Below, in pieces: positions 29,010-36,183 of a stretch of 36,310 bases of DNA (within the stretch, counting starts at the first letter, position 1; every line of letters starts with the position of its first letter). Location: positions 1 to 36,310 of the IMG/VR virus record IMGVR_UViG_3300037452_000114, one strand, 5' to 3'. The position numbers and the translations under genes are program-made. Source of the stretch: a virus. Under the pieces are notes generated by a model. That model saw nothing but the letters and a program-made list of their open reading frames with translations. It searched no databases and was not told where the DNA came from.

Positions 29010-29741
29010 CTATTGACCTCCGGCTCCCAAATTCACCAGCGGTTCGACGGAGGAATCGCGTCGCACCGCGTTCAAATCCATTTGATCCCCTAAATCATAC
29101 CGGCCGCCCTTGAAAAACATTTCGCCGGTGTAGGGATCGACGAGCAAAGCCATTTTCGTACCGTCAAAACTGGAGAGCGAAGAAATCGGCATCTTGTAGC
29201 TGCCCAAAGCGCCCCAGGTCGCGCCGCGTCCCGCCGTCACGCACACAATTTGCGAGACGGGATGGAAAACCAAGAAATTCAGAAAGCGCGCCGAAGCGAT
29301 TTCCGCGAGCAGTTGCTTGAACTTCGGAGCCTCGTGCTCTTTTTGTCCCGGCGCAAGATGCGATTGCCCTTCCTGATCGACATCGTAGGGATTCTGCGCG
29401 GGCCGTGACGGATCGGGAACGTCTGGCAAGCGAGCCAGGCCGCGGCGAATCGGCAGCCGCGAAACGATCAGCAAATCCCCCTCGGGGATGGATCGCGCAA
29501 TCGACGGGCCGAAGTCCGGCCAGTAGATGCGCCGCCCCACTTTTGCCGCCTTGTACAGCGGCATGCGGCAATCGGCGTCCGGCTCAAAATAAATCGTTTC
29601 GATCATGGCGAACACGTTGTACCCGCGCCCCGGCCCGGCGGCCGTGCGCTCGCGCTTGATTTTCAAGGAAAAATCCAAATCCTTCGCTGCGCCGAGGACG
29701 ATGTTGGCCTTGCTGATTCCGTGTTCAGTTCCCGCGAGCAT
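29010..29741 (-). CDS. Hypothetical virion-cluster protein
   Basis: 243 aa with AGGAG before ATG. Mixed alpha/beta; no membrane segment. Visible pieces: FDLS-like strand DLDFSLKIKRERTAAGPGRG, LLIVSRLPIRRGL, a helical middle (KFKQLLAEIASARFLNFLVF) and a C-terminal beta region (TKMALLVDPYTGEMFFKGG). No family recognised. Its place just before the hairpin and capsid candidates suggests a structural or assembly role. Confidence 0.7.
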   Translation of the reverse strand: MLAGTEHGISKANIVLGAAKDLDFSLKIKRERTAAGPGRGYNVFAMIETIYFEPDADCRMPLYKAAKVGRRIYWPDFGPSIARSIPEGDLLIVSRLPIRRGLARLPDVPDPSRPAQNPYDVDQEGQSHLAPGQKEHEAPKFKQLLAEIASARFLNFLVFHPVSQIVCVTAGRGATWGALGSYKMPISSLSSFDGTKMALLVDPYTGEMFFKGGRYDLGDQMDLNAVRRDSSVEPLVNLGAGGQ

Positions 29742-29873
29742 TCTTTTCTCCTAAGCGAAATCCCCGTTGCCAATAAATTCCCACTGCATCCGTGAAACAT
29801 CGAATCCACACTACGAAAAATGGTCTGTCGCCGTCACATTCCACCCAGACTTCACAGTTCGAATTGCACGGCA

Positions 29874-30614
29874 TCAGTTGACAATTCCTTCCGGTTCGAT
29901 GGTGTACTCGCCGCCCACCAGAAAAAGCCTGCCTTGCGGGCCGCGACGGTCGTACATCAGCCGCGGACGCACGCCGGTCACGTCTCCGAATTTATGTTCG
30001 TAGTCGCTGGCGATGCCGTTGACGTGTTCTTTCTTGGCGCGGTAGGCGATGGCCATGCACTCGCCCAGGTCGATCATTTCCTTGGAATTGTCCGCGCCTA
30101 TCATGGAAAGCTGCCCGCGCGTCACCTTCTGATCGCCGCTGACGAAGTAGATTTGCGATCTGCCCACGTTGCCCGCCACGATGATTCCCTTCCCCGTGAA
30201 ATCCAGCTCGGCCCACTTCCATCCCACTGGTTTGCGGTTCACTTGCAACTCCACGAGCGCGCCTAGATGCCCCAGATTCGCGGGACGAGGTTCCGGTTCG
30301 ACGAAGGTGTCCACGTGCTCGCACGGCGCGCCGCGGAATTCTTCGCACACTTCGCTTGCCCCGGCCAGGCCGCGCGATGGCGTTTCGGAACCTTCGTGCG
30401 GATTGGCCATCATCACCACCAGTTCCGCAGGATTCGGTAAGCGGCATGGATTCTCGTGACGCGGATGCAGCACTTCGATCACCCGCCCGGAACCTGTAGT
30501 GCGCCGCCCGCGCGGAAAGGCGATGCGCACCAGATGCCCATTACGCCGCACGGTGCGTACTTTTTCGCCGCCGCGCAGCGTGGAGTAATGCTGCACTGTG
30601 AATCGATCGGACAT
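29874..30614 (-). CDS. Hypothetical virion-cluster protein
   Basis: 246 aa. A basic N-terminus (RGGEKVRTVRRNGHLVRIAF) is followed by a Pro/Glu-rich middle and a beta-rich C-terminal half (FTGKGIIVAGNVGRSQIYFV, MYDRRGPQGRLFLVGGEYTI). Contains two to three cysteines (VCEEFRGAPCEHV). Not recognised. Its translation start is preceded by a stable hairpin with the Shine-Dalgarno on the far side. The 132-bp gap downstream (29742-29873) holds no gene. Confidence 0.7.
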   Translation of the reverse strand: MSDRFTVQHYSTLRGGEKVRTVRRNGHLVRIAFPRGRRTTGSGRVIEVLHPRHENPCRLPNPAELVVMMANPHEGSETPSRGLAGASEVCEEFRGAPCEHVDTFVEPEPRPANLGHLGALVELQVNRKPVGWKWAELDFTGKGIIVAGNVGRSQIYFVSGDQKVTRGQLSMIGADNSKEMIDLGECMAIAYRAKKEHVNGIASDYEHKFGDVTGVRPRLMYDRRGPQGRLFLVGGEYTIEPEGIVN

Positions 30615-30660
30615 CTTTACCGCGAAAGCGCCCCTTACCGGGGCCTTTCGCTCTCTCCTT
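30615..30660 (-). promoter_or_regulatory. Leader hairpin, GGYAA-loop family, copy 2, between Shine-Dalgarno and start
   Basis: On the minus strand AAGGAGAG (30660-30653) is followed by a 12-bp stem (GCGAAAG plus GCCCC, one bulge, 30622-30651) with loop GGTAA, then seven bases and ATG 30614. The hairpin separates the ribosome site from the start and would bring them together when folded. Confidence 0.75.
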
Positions 30661-31005
30661 TTAAGCCGATGCCGCCTTTTTGCCGCGCGTGGAAAGACGT
30701 TCCGGCGGGAGCGCCACGGTCAAGCCATGCTTCATGTGCCCGCGCTTGTAAAGCTGCACGTCCACCAGGCCCTTAGAAAGCTGGACCGAGCGGACCACGC
30801 CGTCCAAATCCTCGCCTTCGATGTTGGCAACCACTTCGTCGCCAGGATTGTATTCGTCATGCTTTTTCGTGCTGGTCATCGCTCGCTCCTTGTCGTTTTG
30901 ATCGCCTTCCGTTTCTTCCAAATCTAGATCGTCCTGCAAAGCCTGTTCGGCTTCATCTTCCCGAGCCTCGCGCGATGCTTCCTGCCGTTTCGTTTCGTGC
31001 GTCAT
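30661..31005 (-). CDS. Acidic protein with KOW/SH3-like C-terminus
   Basis: 114 aa from ATG 31005, with GGAGGAAAG upstream and an ATGA overlap with the previous stop. The first 45 residues are a very acidic helix (ASREAREDEAEQALQDDLDL). From residue 50 a small beta barrel is likely (YNPGDEVVANIEGEDLDGVV, GLVDVQLYKRG), of the KOW/SH3 type that binds RNA or protein. The C-terminus is basic. An internal start at MTSTKKHDE could yield a shorter form. Confidence 0.7.
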   Translation of the reverse strand: MTHETKRQEASREAREDEAEQALQDDLDLEETEGDQNDKERAMTSTKKHDEYNPGDEVVANIEGEDLDGVVRSVQLSKGLVDVQLYKRGHMKHGLTVALPPERLSTRGKKAASA

Positions 31006-31841
31006 CGGCGCTTTCCTCCGGTGAAATTGTTTAGCAAAACCACAGCCGCAACAAATCCGCCGATGTATAAAGCGTTGTTCTCTAGCCACGTCAAAGCATC
31101 ATTCGGATTGGGATTCGGATTCGGCGCGGCCCCTCCTGATGGTGTGGACACTAACGAAAGATTGGAGCCTGAAATGTTGTTTCCCACGATTCCAATTAGC
31201 ACGCCATCGCATACAGACTTGGCATCGCTCGTGAATGCATTCCCTACCGAATCCAGGATCGTGAACTGAAAATGAATCGGCGCGCCCGTCCCAAACACCT
31301 TATTCAAAATCGTCTCGTCGTTACTCGATTGCACTACTGACATGCCATGAGCCGTGAGAGCCGAAGCGAATTGAGACATTGCCGAAGCCGGAGTGACCGT
31401 CAAATTCCCCGGGCCGCCCACAACCGTCGCAGTATAGAGAACTGTGCTTCCGCTGGGGACTTGCGCAGGCAAAGCAGACTGCGGAGTTTGCACAGAGACC
31501 GATGTTGGCGTTACCGTGGTTCCTTCCGTAGTTTTGAGTCCCCCGTATTTCGCCATCAGAGTAGGCACGTCAGTCGTGCCAGCCATCAACGCCTGAATGT
31601 CGGCGTCCGTAGCGCCCGCAGCGCTCAAGGCATCGATTGTGTTGCCGTCGAGACCGGCATCCCAAGCTGCTTGCATCTGTGCGTCAGAAACAGTGCCAAG
31701 GTTGCCGTGCGATCCCGCGTGGTATCCCAGCATCGCATGCGCGCCGGGCTGATAGCCGAGCATCGCGTGCGCGCCGGGTTGATAACCCATGCCCATTCCG
31801 GACCGAAGTTCCTCAAACGCGGGATGGTTCGGAAAAATCAT
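31002..31841 (-). CDS. Tail-anchored virion-type protein with GYQPGAHAML repeats
   Basis: 279 aa; ATG overlaps the previous stop (TGATG). Residues 18-48 hold three tandem copies of a 10-residue repeat (GYQPGAHAML, GYQPGAHAML, GYHAGSHGNL). A UBA-like helical stretch (IDALSAAGATDADIQALMAG) follows, then a beta-rich middle and one C-terminal membrane helix with a basic end (ALYIGGFVAAVVLLNNFTGG, then KRR). One of a group of tail-anchored proteins in this operon; likely a virion membrane protein. Confidence 0.75.
   Translation of the reverse strand: MIFPNHPAFEELRSGMGMGYQPGAHAMLGYQPGAHAMLGYHAGSHGNLGTVSDAQMQAAWDAGLDGNTIDALSAAGATDADIQALMAGTTDVPTLMAKYGGLKTTEGTTVTPTSVSVQTPQSALPAQVPSGSTVLYTATVVGGPGNLTVTPASAMSQFASALTAHGMSVVQSSNDETILNKVFGTGAPIHFQFTILDSVGNAFTSDAKSVCDGVLIGIVGNNISGSNLSLVSTPSGGAAPNPNPNPNDALTWLENNALYIGGFVAAVVLLNNFTGGKRR
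31713..31796 (-). repeat. 30-bp coding repeat, three copies
   Basis: Tandem DNA repeat encoding the GYQPGAHAML units of the protein at 31002-31841. Two copies are nearly identical, indicating recent duplication. Confidence 0.8.
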
Positions 31842-32029
31842 CAGCGTCCTATTTTCTCCGAGTGTATAAATTCTAATTCGGACACTTCGACTTTAGAAAT
31901 TTCACCGTCATCAAAACGTACTTCAATCGCAAACGGATCGTCGGTGAATGCATGGACAATTCCAAACCGTTTCGTTTGGGACATAAAAACCTTATCTCCA
32001 ATTTTCAAAGTAGTTCCATCAAAAATCAT
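31841..32029 (-). CDS. Small KOW/SH3-like protein
   Basis: 62 aa from ATG 32029, which overlaps the previous stop (ATGA). Beta-barrel rhythm: LKIGDKVFMSQTKRFGIVHA, FAIEVRFDDGEISKVEVSEL. Resembles the C-terminal half of the protein at 30661-31005. Perhaps a small RNA- or protein-binding factor; unproven. Confidence 0.7.
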   Translation of the reverse strand: MIFDGTTLKIGDKVFMSQTKRFGIVHAFTDDPFAIEVRFDDGEISKVEVSELEFIHSEKIGR

Positions 32030-32631
32030 CGCCGCCGCCCTTTCTTTCCGCCCAGAAGCCACGATGCCGCGATTACTGCCGCCGCAGCCACGAGGCCGTT
32101 AGGATATCCGGCGAACAAAGTTTCCTCGGAAAGCCAATTCGTGATCGACGAAAACGAAAATCCCGACGATGGCGCGGCGGCGCTGGCCGAACCTTGCGCG
32201 ATCTGCGCGGCGCTAGGAGCGGGCGTGCCGGAAATCAAATCTCCCTGCGCGGCGAGGGCGGAACCTTGCGGCGTCAATTTATTTCCGCCGGTCAAGAGCG
32301 AGCCGGACTGATACAGCGTTTGCGCGTCCCCGGTGAGATAGCCAGAATAGGTGACGCCCGTCACGGGATCGACGATGCCCGTCAACTCCACCGGCAAGCC
32401 GCCAGGCGATCCCGAAGTGGAGACCGTTTGACCTGTGGCCACGACGGGGCCTTGCACTTCCACCGGAAGTTGTTCCGGCTGGACTCCTGGTTGTACTTGT
32501 TGCGGGGGAAGAATGTGCGGTGCTGGCGTTTCGGGAATCGGCAACACAGTCCGGGAAAGAGGCATATTGACGCGCATCGCTGAAAAGGAAGCCAGCGCAG
32601 CGCCCAGATGAGGATCGGTGATGGCGATCAT
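32026..32631 (-). CDS. Tail-anchored virion-type protein
   Basis: 201 aa from ATG 32631 (ATGA overlap). Pro/Gln/Gly-rich extended body; a short beta-like motif (GIVDPVTGVTYSGYLTG); then SITNWLSEETLFAGYPNG, a membrane helix (LVAAAAVIAASWLL) and the tail GGKKGRRR. The LFAGYPN-membrane-basic end matches two neighbours, so these are paralogues or share an anchoring module. C-terminal single-helix anchors suit small virion membrane proteins. Confidence 0.75.
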   Translation of the reverse strand: MIAITDPHLGAALASFSAMRVNMPLSRTVLPIPETPAPHILPPQQVQPGVQPEQLPVEVQGPVVATGQTVSTSGSPGGLPVELTGIVDPVTGVTYSGYLTGDAQTLYQSGSLLTGGNKLTPQGSALAAQGDLISGTPAPSAAQIAQGSASAAAPSSGFSFSSITNWLSEETLFAGYPNGLVAAAAVIAASWLLGGKKGRRR

Positions 32632-33401
32632 CGCCGCCTCTTTCTTGGCCGGGACTGTATGTAGGAAAACGCAATCGTTCCCAACAGCAGCCCCACGCCA
32701 ACGACGCCGTAATTGGGAAAACCGGGAATCATCGTGGAGCCGGTAAACCACGACGTAAGTGAACTCATCGCACCGGAAATGTTTCCGAAAGGCGAGGTTG
32801 TCGACGGCGTTTTGTACAAATTTCCGCCATTCAAAAGCGTCTGCCCTTGCGTGGTGAGTTTTCCCGCAGCCGTCACGAGCTGGCCCGCGGCCTGCAAACC
32901 CTGCGCGGCCACGCTTAAGTTATTGGTGTTCACCGTATTCGTCACGCCGCTGTTCGGATCGGTGATGTTTATATCTTGTCCTTGTCCCGTCGCAGTGGTC
33001 TGCAGGTTCGCCGTCGCCGTCCCAGAGGTAGCCGCGGTGATCTGTTCCGCGATGGTGTACGGCACGGTCTGCCCGGTCTGAATGTTGGTGTAGGTGCCGT
33101 CGCCGTTGCTGGTGAATTCGTTGCCCACAGTGGCCGGATACATCGTCTCCAGCGACGGAGAAAGTTGATTCGGCAGCGGCAAAACAGGCATATCGATCGT
33201 GGCAGGCGGACCTAAATCGATGATCGGCGGCGCGGGATTGTCTGGAGCAATAAGTCCGCCGGCAACGTCCGTGGAAGTGGTATCGAATGCGATGGGATCT
33301 TGGCCCAGCATTCCCAGGAACGCGCCGCGCATGCCGCAGCACCGTTCGCCCGTGGGCGATACGGTGAGTCCAGGAAGCGGAGAATCAAGTTGCGCGTACA
33401 T
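32628..33401 (-). CDS. Tail-anchored virion-type protein
   Basis: 257 aa. Body rich in P, T, Q and N (TNIQTGQTVPYTIAEQIT, GLQAAGQLVTAAGKL) with a repeat-like section shared in style with the protein at 32026. It ends SLTSWFTGSTMIPGFPNYG, a membrane helix (VVGVGLLLGTIAFSYI) and a strongly basic tail QSRPRKRRR. The start is preceded by a GGYAA-loop hairpin rather than a clear Shine-Dalgarno. Likely membrane-associated virion component. Confidence 0.75.
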   Translation of the reverse strand: MYAQLDSPLPGLTVSPTGERCCGMRGAFLGMLGQDPIAFDTTSTDVAGGLIAPDNPAPPIIDLGPPATIDMPVLPLPNQLSPSLETMYPATVGNEFTSNGDGTYTNIQTGQTVPYTIAEQITAATSGTATANLQTTATGQGQDINITDPNSGVTNTVNTNNLSVAAQGLQAAGQLVTAAGKLTTQGQTLLNGGNLYKTPSTTSPFGNISGAMSSLTSWFTGSTMIPGFPNYGVVGVGLLLGTIAFSYIQSRPRKRRR

Positions 33402-33433
33402 GGCTTTTTCCGAGGCCCCTTACCGGGGCCTTA
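33402..33433 (-). promoter_or_regulatory. Leader hairpin, GGYAA-loop family, copy 3
   Basis: A perfect 7-bp stem AGGCCCC/GGGGCCT (33413-33431), RNA loop GGUAA, 11 bases before ATG 33401. The upstream GGGAGG lies on the far side of the hairpin, as at 30615. Confidence 0.7.
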
Positions 33434-33775
33434 GCGATGCCTCCCGCCAAAAACTTTAGCCAAAACGAAAACGCCCGCGCCGATGGCAAAGATCGAATTC
33501 GGCATTCCGGGAATGAACGTAGATTCCCCCATCCAAGTGAGCATCTGATCCCAGATACTCGTCGAAGTGGGCGTGGTCGCCGTGCTGATGGCGAATTGCC
33601 CGCCGGGGCCGAACGAAATATTAGTAAGCGGCGAATCTCCCAAGTCGCCCAGGCCGCGAAAGTTGGGATGGATGGCGTTTTTGTTGCGCGTGGAAAGCAG
33701 GCCGTACGCGCCGAGTCCGCGGAAATTCGGATTCAGCCCGTTGCCGTTCTTCGTGGATAGTCGCGCGTAGGCCAT
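33431..33775 (-). CDS. Tail-anchored protein with two PNFRGLG repeats
   Basis: 114 aa. The N-terminus carries two tandem copies of a roughly 22-residue motif (LSTKNGNGLNPNFRGLG, LSTRNKNAIHPNFRGLG), also present once in the protein at 33824. A Ser/Thr/Gly-rich linker precedes LTWMGESTFIPGMPNS, a membrane helix (IFAIGAGVFVLAKVF) and GGRHR. Only a weak ribosome site is visible; the leader is a heptamer array. Likely virion membrane protein. Confidence 0.75.
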   Translation of the reverse strand: MAYARLSTKNGNGLNPNFRGLGAYGLLSTRNKNAIHPNFRGLGDLGDSPLTNISFGPGGQFAISTATTPTSTSIWDQMLTWMGESTFIPGMPNSIFAIGAGVFVLAKVFGGRHR

Positions 33776-33787
33776 TTTTTTATAAAC

Positions 33788-33820
33788 CGTGACTCGTGAT
33801 TCGTGATTCGTGAATCGTGA
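33788..33820 (+). repeat. GTGRYTN heptamer array
   Basis: GTGACTC GTGATTC GTGATTC GTGAATC GTGAAAA, in the 48-bp gap upstream of the gene starting at 33775. Confidence 0.8.
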
Positions 33821-33823
33821 AAA

Positions 33824-34786
33824 TCATCCCGCTACCGCCCAGGCGCCGACGGCGGCCAGCGCGATCCAGCCCCAGGCCGGGATTTGCGAAAGGGAAAATC
33901 CCGCTGGCGATGGAGGGATGCCGCCCACCACTTCGGGAACTTGCGAACCGCCTTGCGAAGTTTGCACAGCCGGGGGCGCGCCCGGTGCTGCAGATGCCGC
34001 CGCAACTTGAGCGGCTGATGCCGCAGCTTGCGCGGCCTGCGTCTGAAATTGTTCTTGCCAATAGAGGACCATCGCGTACAGGCAGATGCTTAACAAACAA
34101 TTGCTGTTGCAGTAGGGGCTATCGTTGATCGCCGCGCCGCCGCCGGGAATGCTGGATGGACCGGAAGCGCTTCCCGACGCGCCGCCCGCCTTCATGTACT
34201 GCGAATAAATTTCCGGCAGCGCGCTGGCCGCATCCCCCGGATTCATTTGTCCGCTTTGCACTGCTTTGAAAATCACGGAAAAAGCGTTGTTGACGGCGGG
34301 AATCACGCTGCATCCGAAATTCAAGTCGCGCCGTACGGCCGCGGCATGATGCTGAAAAATCGTACCGATCAAACTGATGATCGCGCCGACGCCTGCAACG
34401 ACCCATCCGATCACCGGAACGGCTGCGGCGGCGATGATGTGCGTACCCGCCAGAATCCCGATCCCGGCGGAAGTAGTTCCCAAGGCCAGTCCGTTGGCAG
34501 TTTGAAACAAGTTGACCGATTGCGCTTGAATCCCGGTGCAATCCGGGCCGATCGGCGGGGTTGCGGGCATCTGCCCGGAAGCAACAAAAGGCTCGAGCGT
34601 GGCCAGCCATCCTGAATTCCCGGACGGCGCGGGATTTACGTTGAACCTGGAATACGCTTGCAGAGCTTTATTCAGCGCGTCCATCGGAGAAAGTGAAGTG
34701 GAGGAATCGCCCAGGAAACCGAGTCCGCGAAAATTCGGATGCAGCCCGTTCTTGTTTCGCGTCGATAGAAGCGCGTAGGCCATCAT
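33824..34786 (-). CDS. Membrane protein with PNFRGLG motif
   Basis: 320 aa; ATG overlaps the previous stop (ATGA). N-terminal LSTRNKNGLHPNFRGLG motif; a helical section (MDALNKALQAYSRFNVNP); a hydrophobic hairpin (HIIAAAAVPVIGWVVAGVGA, IISLIGTIFQHHAAA); a Cys-rich stretch (YCNSNCLLSICLYAMVLYW); an Ala/Gln coiled segment; and a final membrane helix (IPAWGWIALAAVGAWAVAG). Probably an integral virion membrane protein. Confidence 0.75.
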   Translation of the reverse strand: MMAYALLSTRNKNGLHPNFRGLGFLGDSSTSLSPMDALNKALQAYSRFNVNPAPSGNSGWLATLEPFVASGQMPATPPIGPDCTGIQAQSVNLFQTANGLALGTTSAGIGILAGTHIIAAAAVPVIGWVVAGVGAIISLIGTIFQHHAAAVRRDLNFGCSVIPAVNNAFSVIFKAVQSGQMNPGDAASALPEIYSQYMKAGGASGSASGPSSIPGGGAAINDSPYCNSNCLLSICLYAMVLYWQEQFQTQAAQAAASAAQVAAASAAPGAPPAVQTSQGGSQVPEVVGGIPPSPAGFSLSQIPAWGWIALAAVGAWAVAG

Positions 34787-35247
34787 CCGCCCATTGCCTC
34801 TTTGTATTTTTCGCGGACATCCGGACTTAATTCTGAAGCCTTCTTTTTCATCGCTTCCGCCGAAACACTGGACACTAACTTGCCAAGCATCGAAGGAGAA
34901 AACAGGTCAATCCGTTTTGCTAAATCGATGAAAAGCTGCATCACGTGTTGTTTACAAGCATCGCAAGAGACCACGTGATCTTTCCAACGATCATGAATCA
35001 TGATGTGCTGTTCCGTGCCCGTAGTGTGGTCGTGGATTTTTTCCAAGGATTCAGGACAAACGATTCTGAGCCGCAGAAGTTCGTCCGGTTCAATACGATT
35101 CCGGTCAGCGGAAATCAGTTGAGAGGTTATGTTGAATTCGTCGCTCACGCCCAAAAATCCCCTGTCCGAGTATTCCCAGATGCGCCGCAAAAATCGCGTC
35201 CACCAGAATCCGAGGCGCGCTGTCCGGCGGATCGTCACCATAGTCAT
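34783..35247 (-). CDS. Helical protein with HxxxCxxC zinc motif
   Basis: 154 aa from ATG 35247, which overlaps the transglutaminase stop (ATGA). Basic aromatic N-terminus (RLGFWWTRFLRRIWEYS). Residues about 95-108 read DHVVSCDACKQHV, an H-x4-C-x2-C-x2-H zinc-finger pattern like that of anti-sigma and similar proteins. The C-terminal helix is charged (SPDVREKYKEAM). A regulatory role is possible but speculative. Confidence 0.65.
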   Translation of the reverse strand: MTMVTIRRTARLGFWWTRFLRRIWEYSDRGFLGVSDEFNITSQLISADRNRIEPDELLRLRIVCPESLEKIHDHTTGTEQHIMIHDRWKDHVVSCDACKQHVMQLFIDLAKRIDLFSPSMLGKLVSSVSAEAMKKKASELSPDVREKYKEAMGG

Positions 35248-36179
35248 TCGCTCGCGAGCCACCAGATTCCGCCGATCACCGCGGCCAAGAAAAGCAATTC
35301 GCCGGTGGAGGTGGAAAAGAAGGAAGTCTGCGCCGGCACGGACATCGCCGATCCTCCCGGCCCGATCGCCGGACCCACCACGGGCCGCACCGTCTGCCCG
35401 CCCACGGATTTCAGCGCGCCGGATGCGTCCGTAAGGATGGCGGCCACGTCGGAGGTGACGCCGGCGAGTCCGCGCAGCGTTTGCGGGCGATACCCGGACA
35501 TGGTGCCGTCCGCCCCGCCGGGATAATCCTCGTGCGAATCGTCCGTCAAACTCCACCACTGGCGGCGGAAGAAAGATTCCGGCGCCACGCCGATCACCGC
35601 GCCGGGGCGCGCAGCGTCCAGGGGATACCATTCGCCGTCAATAAAAACTTCGCAGTAGACGTGCGAAAAATAATCCGGCATGCGCGGGTCGCTGGCCACG
35701 GTCACTAGGCGAGTTTCGAATCCGATGGAGCCGAGCAGCGCGGGCAAAACATTGGCGTTGATATCGTCGCAATCCCCGGCCTTCAATTGCAGCAGCTCGC
35801 GCGTGGGACGCAAGGCTTCCTTGGTGATGGGATCGTTCACGAAATAAAACGAGCGCGCGTAATCGTAGATGGCGGCGATCTGCGCCTGCGAATCGTGCGG
35901 TTGCGCCCCAGCGTTGCGGATGATTTCGATGGCCGTGCGGTTGACGAAAGGGTCTTTCCAGGCATCGTCCACCAAGCCGCGCAGCACCGCGATGGTCTGC
36001 GCGGTGCCATCGTCGCCCCAAGCCAGCGGCGCGGAGAAAAGCAATCCGGAACGATCGGCAATCGGAAAAATTCCCATGCAGGGCGAAGGATGCCCGAAGT
36101 TCTTTCCGCGCGAAAGAACATCGTGGACGTGCGCACCCGTTATTTCATCGGGTACAACACCGCGATGCGTGCGTGACAT
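35244..36179 (-). CDS. Transglutaminase-like cysteine protein with C-terminal membrane anchor
   Basis: 311 aa from ATG 36179, with AAGGG four bases upstream; ATG 36076 is an alternative. The papain-like transglutaminase triad is visible: C137 in LKAGDCDD, H173 in FSHVYCE, D188 in YPLDAARPG. The final helix (LLFLAAVIGGIWWLASE) is a membrane anchor. Related proteins occur in phage structural operons, where they may crosslink or cleave virion or cell-wall peptides; the true substrate is unknown. First gene of the leftward block. Confidence 0.85.
   Translation of the reverse strand: MSRTHRGVVPDEITGAHVHDVLSRGKNFGHPSPCMGIFPIADRSGLLFSAPLAWGDDGTAQTIAVLRGLVDDAWKDPFVNRTAIEIIRNAGAQPHDSQAQIAAIYDYARSFYFVNDPITKEALRPTRELLQLKAGDCDDINANVLPALLGSIGFETRLVTVASDPRMPDYFSHVYCEVFIDGEWYPLDAARPGAVIGVAPESFFRRQWWSLTDDSHEDYPGGADGTMSGYRPQTLRGLAGVTSDVAAILTDASGALKSVGGQTVRPVVGPAIGPGGSAMSVPAQTSFFSTSTGELLFLAAVIGGIWWLASE
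36099..36119. promoter_or_regulatory. Palindrome GTTCTTTC-CGCGC-GAAAGAAC, candidate operator
   Basis: A perfect 8-bp inverted repeat with a 5-bp centre, about 140 bp from the rightward start in circular coordinates. It lies inside the N-terminal codons of the transglutaminase-like gene if translation starts at 36179, or in its leader if it starts at 36076. The form suits a dimeric repressor at the divergent promoter region. Confidence 0.5.
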
Positions 36180-36183
36180 CTGC

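Noticed and set aside
4313-33820. Heptamer arrays as CRISPR repeats
   Set aside because: Units are only 7 bp and adjacent, with no spacers and no cas genes.
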